The notes beneath the pieces were generated by a model. It searched no databases. It saw only the letters and a program-made list of their open reading frames with translations, and was not told where the DNA came from. The position numbers and the translations under genes were made by a program. From the NCBI GenBank assembly GCA_027038805.1, contig JALWGO010000254.1, positions 1 to 7,912 of the forward strand: DNA of 7,912 nucleotides. Direction: 5' to 3'. Of this stretch, positions 6,283-7,912 are shown piece by piece (positions within the stretch are counted from its first letter, which is position 1; each line of letters opens with the position of its first letter). Origin of the DNA: Thermoprotei archaeon (GTDB lineage: Archaea; Thermoproteota; Thermoprotei_A; Sulfolobales; WANQ01).

Positions 6283-7002
6283 ATGGCACGCGAGGTCCTT
6301 GTATTAGATAAGATAAATGCTGGTTACGGTGAATTCCACGTATTATTTGATGTCAACCTCAAAGTACATGAGGGGGAAATAGTAGCACTCGTAGGCCCTA
6401 ATGGTGCTGGTAAGACAACAACACTTAGAACAATCATGGGTATGACAACCCTATACTCCGGTAAAGTATTATTGAATGGAAATGATGTCACCAAGATACC
6501 GACCCATAAGAGAATAGAACTAGGAATAACGATGGTTCCAGAAGGTAGGAGAATATTCAAGACGCTAACAGTCTATGAAAACCTCTTAGCTGGCGCATTA
6601 ACAAAGAAGGCCCAACAAAAATTCCAGGAGAACTTAGAACTAGTATTCAACTTCTTCCCTAAGCTCAAGGAGAGGCGAAACCAGATAGCTGGTACACTAT
6701 CTGGTGGAGAAGCACAAATGCTAGCAATAGCTAGAGCACTAATGGCAGATCCCGACATCCTACTACTAGACGAGCCAAGCCTTGGTCTAGCGCCTAAAAT
6801 AGTAATCCAGGTCTTCGATATAGTGAAGAAACTAAGAGAAGAAGCAGGCAAGACAATCCTACTAGTAGAGCAACACGTAAAACACAGTCTAGAAGTAGCG
6901 GATAGAGCATATGTATTAGAGCAGGGCAAGATAGTATTAGAGGGAGAGGCAAGAAAATTGTTGACAGATGAAAGATTAAGGAAAGCCTACCTAATACTAT
7001 AG
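6283..7002 (+). CDS. livF: Liv-type ABC transporter ATPase LivF
   Basis: This 239-residue ATPase is the partner of LivG and the last gene of the importer operon. Walker A is GPNGAGKTT (38-46), the signature is a canonical LSGGE (139-143), Walker B is ILLLDEP (159-165) with catalytic Glu164, and the H-loop is His198 in VEQHVK. At the Q-loop position it has VPEGRRIF (85-92) with Glu in place of Gln, a normal LivF trait that helps tell it from LivG. The C-terminal VLEQGKIVLEGEARKLL is also typical. In the LivG-LivF pair its signature completes the site formed on LivG's Walker A, so one of the two ATP sites is fully canonical. GAGGTG (6270-6275) lies 7 bases before the ATG, and the gap from livG is 14 bases. 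The gene ends close to a T-run. Confidence 0.96.
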   Translation: MAREVLVLDKINAGYGEFHVLFDVNLKVHEGEIVALVGPNGAGKTTTLRTIMGMTTLYSGKVLLNGNDVTKIPTHKRIELGITMVPEGRRIFKTLTVYENLLAGALTKKAQQKFQENLELVFNFFPKLKERRNQIAGTLSGGEAQMLAIARALMADPDILLLDEPSLGLAPKIVIQVFDIVKKLREEAGKTILLVEQHVKHSLEVADRAYVLEQGKIVLEGEARKLLTDERLRKAYLIL

Positions 7003-7042
7003 ACACGAAAATACATTACCAATAATATTCTATTAAAACAAA

Positions 7043-7050
7043 TCTTTTTC
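7043..7050 (+). terminator. Weak T-run after livF
   Basis: TCTTTTTC, with five consecutive T, lies 41 bases downstream of the livF stop and is the first T-rich tract after the importer operon. It is short, so termination may be partial or use more than one site. Confidence 0.35.
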
Positions 7051-7218
7051 CTCAATCCCGCGAATAACAGATTTACAACGATAATTCTAGAAAAACAATA
7101 CAAATCCGATTAAAAACACACTAATTCTCCTCTACGGGCTAGGATTCAAATGATCTAGAGATTATATATTTGTGATATAAATCATGTAACTAAAACCTAG
7201 AAGTTGAAATAATCCTAC
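7051..7218. other. Convergent intergenic stretch without a gene
   Basis: Together with 7003-7050, this separates livF from the oppositely oriented toxin gene; I see no coding region, tRNA or C/D-box RNA in it. It holds A5 runs at 7091-7095 and 7112-7116, which read as T-tracts on the minus strand and could terminate the vapBC transcript. It also has a weak imperfect hairpin (CTAGGAT at 7139-7145 with ATCTAG at 7153-7158) and two TATA-like boxes facing opposite ways: ATTATATATT at 7161-7170 and, on the minus strand, GATTTATATC at 7174-7183. None has a coding region at a sensible distance. Confidence 0.5.
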
Positions 7219-7638
7219 CTATGGGACAAAGACTTTTACTCCGAGGCCCCTTGCCTTCTCGGCCATTTTCTTATCGAACGTGTAAAGAGGATCCTCATGT
7301 ACTAACGCTAATACTATGTAAAACGAGTCATATACCGTTATACGTTCTTTAACAGCTAATTCCATTATTTTATCTAGGAATTCTTCCAGACTATATACTT
7401 GAATTAACCGCCATAATCTACGTAATCTTTTTATAGCCTTCACAGTTTCTTCGTAGCTTATATCCTTTAATAAGACATTATGCTTCCATATAGCGTTAAG
7501 TACTTCAGATAAAGCTATCTCCGGCACACGTATATTCATATCCTCTCTCACCAGCTTCCTAAAAGCCGCTAACGCTTTACTACTGAGAGGTTCACGAACA
7601 ACCAGCTTTACTAGAAAGGAGGCATCAAGTACAACCAT
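7219..7638 (-). CDS. vapC: VapC-type PIN-domain ribonuclease toxin
   Basis: This 139-residue protein is a PIN-domain endoribonuclease, the toxin half of a VapBC pair; relatives cleave tRNA, rRNA or mRNA using a metal-bound acidic centre. Counting from the ATG at 7638, the four expected acidic residues are present: Asp5 in MVVLDASFLVK, Glu45 in ALSEVLNAIW, Asp104 in TVYDSFYIVLA and Asp122 in LYTFDKKMAE. The site therefore looks intact. The chosen start is that ATG because the protein then begins MVVLDAS, the standard beginning of this family, and GGGTG lies 9 bases upstream. An in-frame GTG at 7650 would add four residues but has no clear ribosome binding site. It lies just downstream of the antitoxin gene on the same strand and is surely co-transcribed with it. 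The cellular RNA target cannot be told from sequence. Confidence 0.92.
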   Translation of the reverse strand: MVVLDASFLVKLVVREPLSSKALAAFRKLVREDMNIRVPEIALSEVLNAIWKHNVLLKDISYEETVKAIKRLRRLWRLIQVYSLEEFLDKIMELAVKERITVYDSFYIVLALVHEDPLYTFDKKMAEKARGLGVKVFVP

Positions 7639-7666
7639 TAGCTCAAGCACCCAATATTGGAGTAAG

Positions 7667-7888
7667 TCATCGTTTTTCGCGATCTTCTCTAATTAATGGT
7701 GTACTATCATTTGCTGCTTGAGGAGCTTTTGAGAGTTCTTCTTCAATTTCATCTAATAGTCTCTCTAACTCAATTTGTTTCAACTTTGCTTCGAGAAAAC
7801 GTCTAACCTCCTCTGAAATATTTATCCCGTATTCTTCGAGTTTTTCCTTAACATGCCTGGGCACACGGACATGTACTACTACACTCAT
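7667..7888 (-). CDS. vapB: VapB-type ribbon-helix-helix antitoxin
   Basis: This 73-residue protein is the antitoxin of the pair; it should neutralise the PIN toxin and repress its own promoter. Residues 2-10 (SVVVHVRVP) form the DNA-contacting beta strand, residues 11-20 the first helix, and 24-38 (ISEEVRRFLEAKLKQ) the second helix of a ribbon-helix-helix fold. The acidic helix at about 39-53 (IELERLLDEIEEELS) and the loose charged C-terminus are where VapB proteins usually contact the toxin. The ATG at 7888 is needed to keep the whole beta strand; there is no Shine-Dalgarno before it, so the transcript may be leaderless with its TATA box just outside the window. The stop is 28 bases before the preferred toxin ATG. 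Confidence 0.85.
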   Translation of the reverse strand: MSVVVHVRVPRHVKEKLEEYGINISEEVRRFLEAKLKQIELERLLDEIEEELSKAPQAANDSTPLIREDREKR

Positions 7889-7912
7889 ATACAGTACCGT
7901 GTTATATACTGT
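7887..7912. repeat. Possible vapBC operator: repeats overlapping the vapB start
   Basis: ACAGTA (7891-7896) and TACTGT (7907-7912) form a perfect inverted repeat with a 10-bp spacer. The same region also reads as two near-identical direct copies, ATATACAGT (7887-7895) and ATATACTGT (7904-7912), 17 bp apart. Ribbon-helix-helix antitoxins bind such paired short elements. The window ends inside the element, so its full length is unknown. Confidence 0.4.

Noticed and set aside
6573..6929. A 118-residue minus-strand reading frame inside livF
   Set aside because: Its Ser/Cys-rich composition comes from the complement of ATPase codons; LivF on the plus strand has every expected motif.
7139..7158. 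A GGATTCAAATGATC stretch resembling a tRNA T-arm
   Set aside because: No acceptor stem, D-arm or anticodon arm can be paired around it, so it is not a tRNA.
7902..7908. TATATAA on the minus strand as the vapB promoter
   Set aside because: Its centre is only about 17 bases before the vapB ATG, which would put the transcription start inside the gene; the true TATA box is more likely just outside the window.
1..7912. CRISPR array, insertion sequence or integration site
   Set aside because: No regularly spaced repeats, transposase, terminal inverted repeats or tRNA-derived attachment site are visible.

Overview
The window looks like chromosomal DNA of a hyperthermophilic archaeon, probably a Thermoproteota (Crenarchaeota) member of Desulfurococcales type. 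The signs are GGAGGTGA-type ribosome binding sites a few bases before starts, TATA boxes instead of bacterial -35/-10 elements, short T-runs after stop codons in place of GC-rich hairpins, heavy use of ATA, AGA/AGG and CTA codons, and a binding protein with an archaeal N-terminal membrane anchor plus Thr-rich linker. The genus cannot be fixed from the sequence alone.

Region 1 (about 1-1985, + strand) is the 3' part of a molybdenum hydroxylase operon in the order large (Mo-cofactor) subunit, FAD subunit, [2Fe-2S] subunit. The large subunit is cut by the left edge but keeps its catalytic Glu. The other two subunits are complete with all cofactor motifs. The three would form a xanthine dehydrogenase / aldehyde oxidoreductase family enzyme; its substrate cannot be read from what is visible.

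Region 2 (about 2024-7050, + strand) is a complete branched-chain-amino-acid-type (Liv/HAAT) ABC importer. The substrate-binding protein comes first, with its own promoter and T-rich terminator. A second promoter follows, then a tightly packed operon of two permeases (LivH, LivM) and two ATPases (LivG, LivF). Liv-type naming does not prove the ligand: two positions that hold the amino acid in E. coli LivJ appear changed here. LivG also has a degenerate ABC signature, so the ATPase pair is asymmetric.

Region 3 (7003-7218) is a convergent intergenic stretch without a gene. Region 4 (7219-7912, - strand) is a VapBC-type toxin-antitoxin pair: a ribbon-helix-helix antitoxin followed by a PIN-domain ribonuclease. 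A repeat that could be the autoregulatory operator lies at the right edge.

Taken together, the importer may bring in a compound that the neighbouring hydroxylase oxidises, but the only support for that link is adjacency and common strand. I see no clearly new system here. The best leads are the importer's ligand and its possible link to the hydroxylase.
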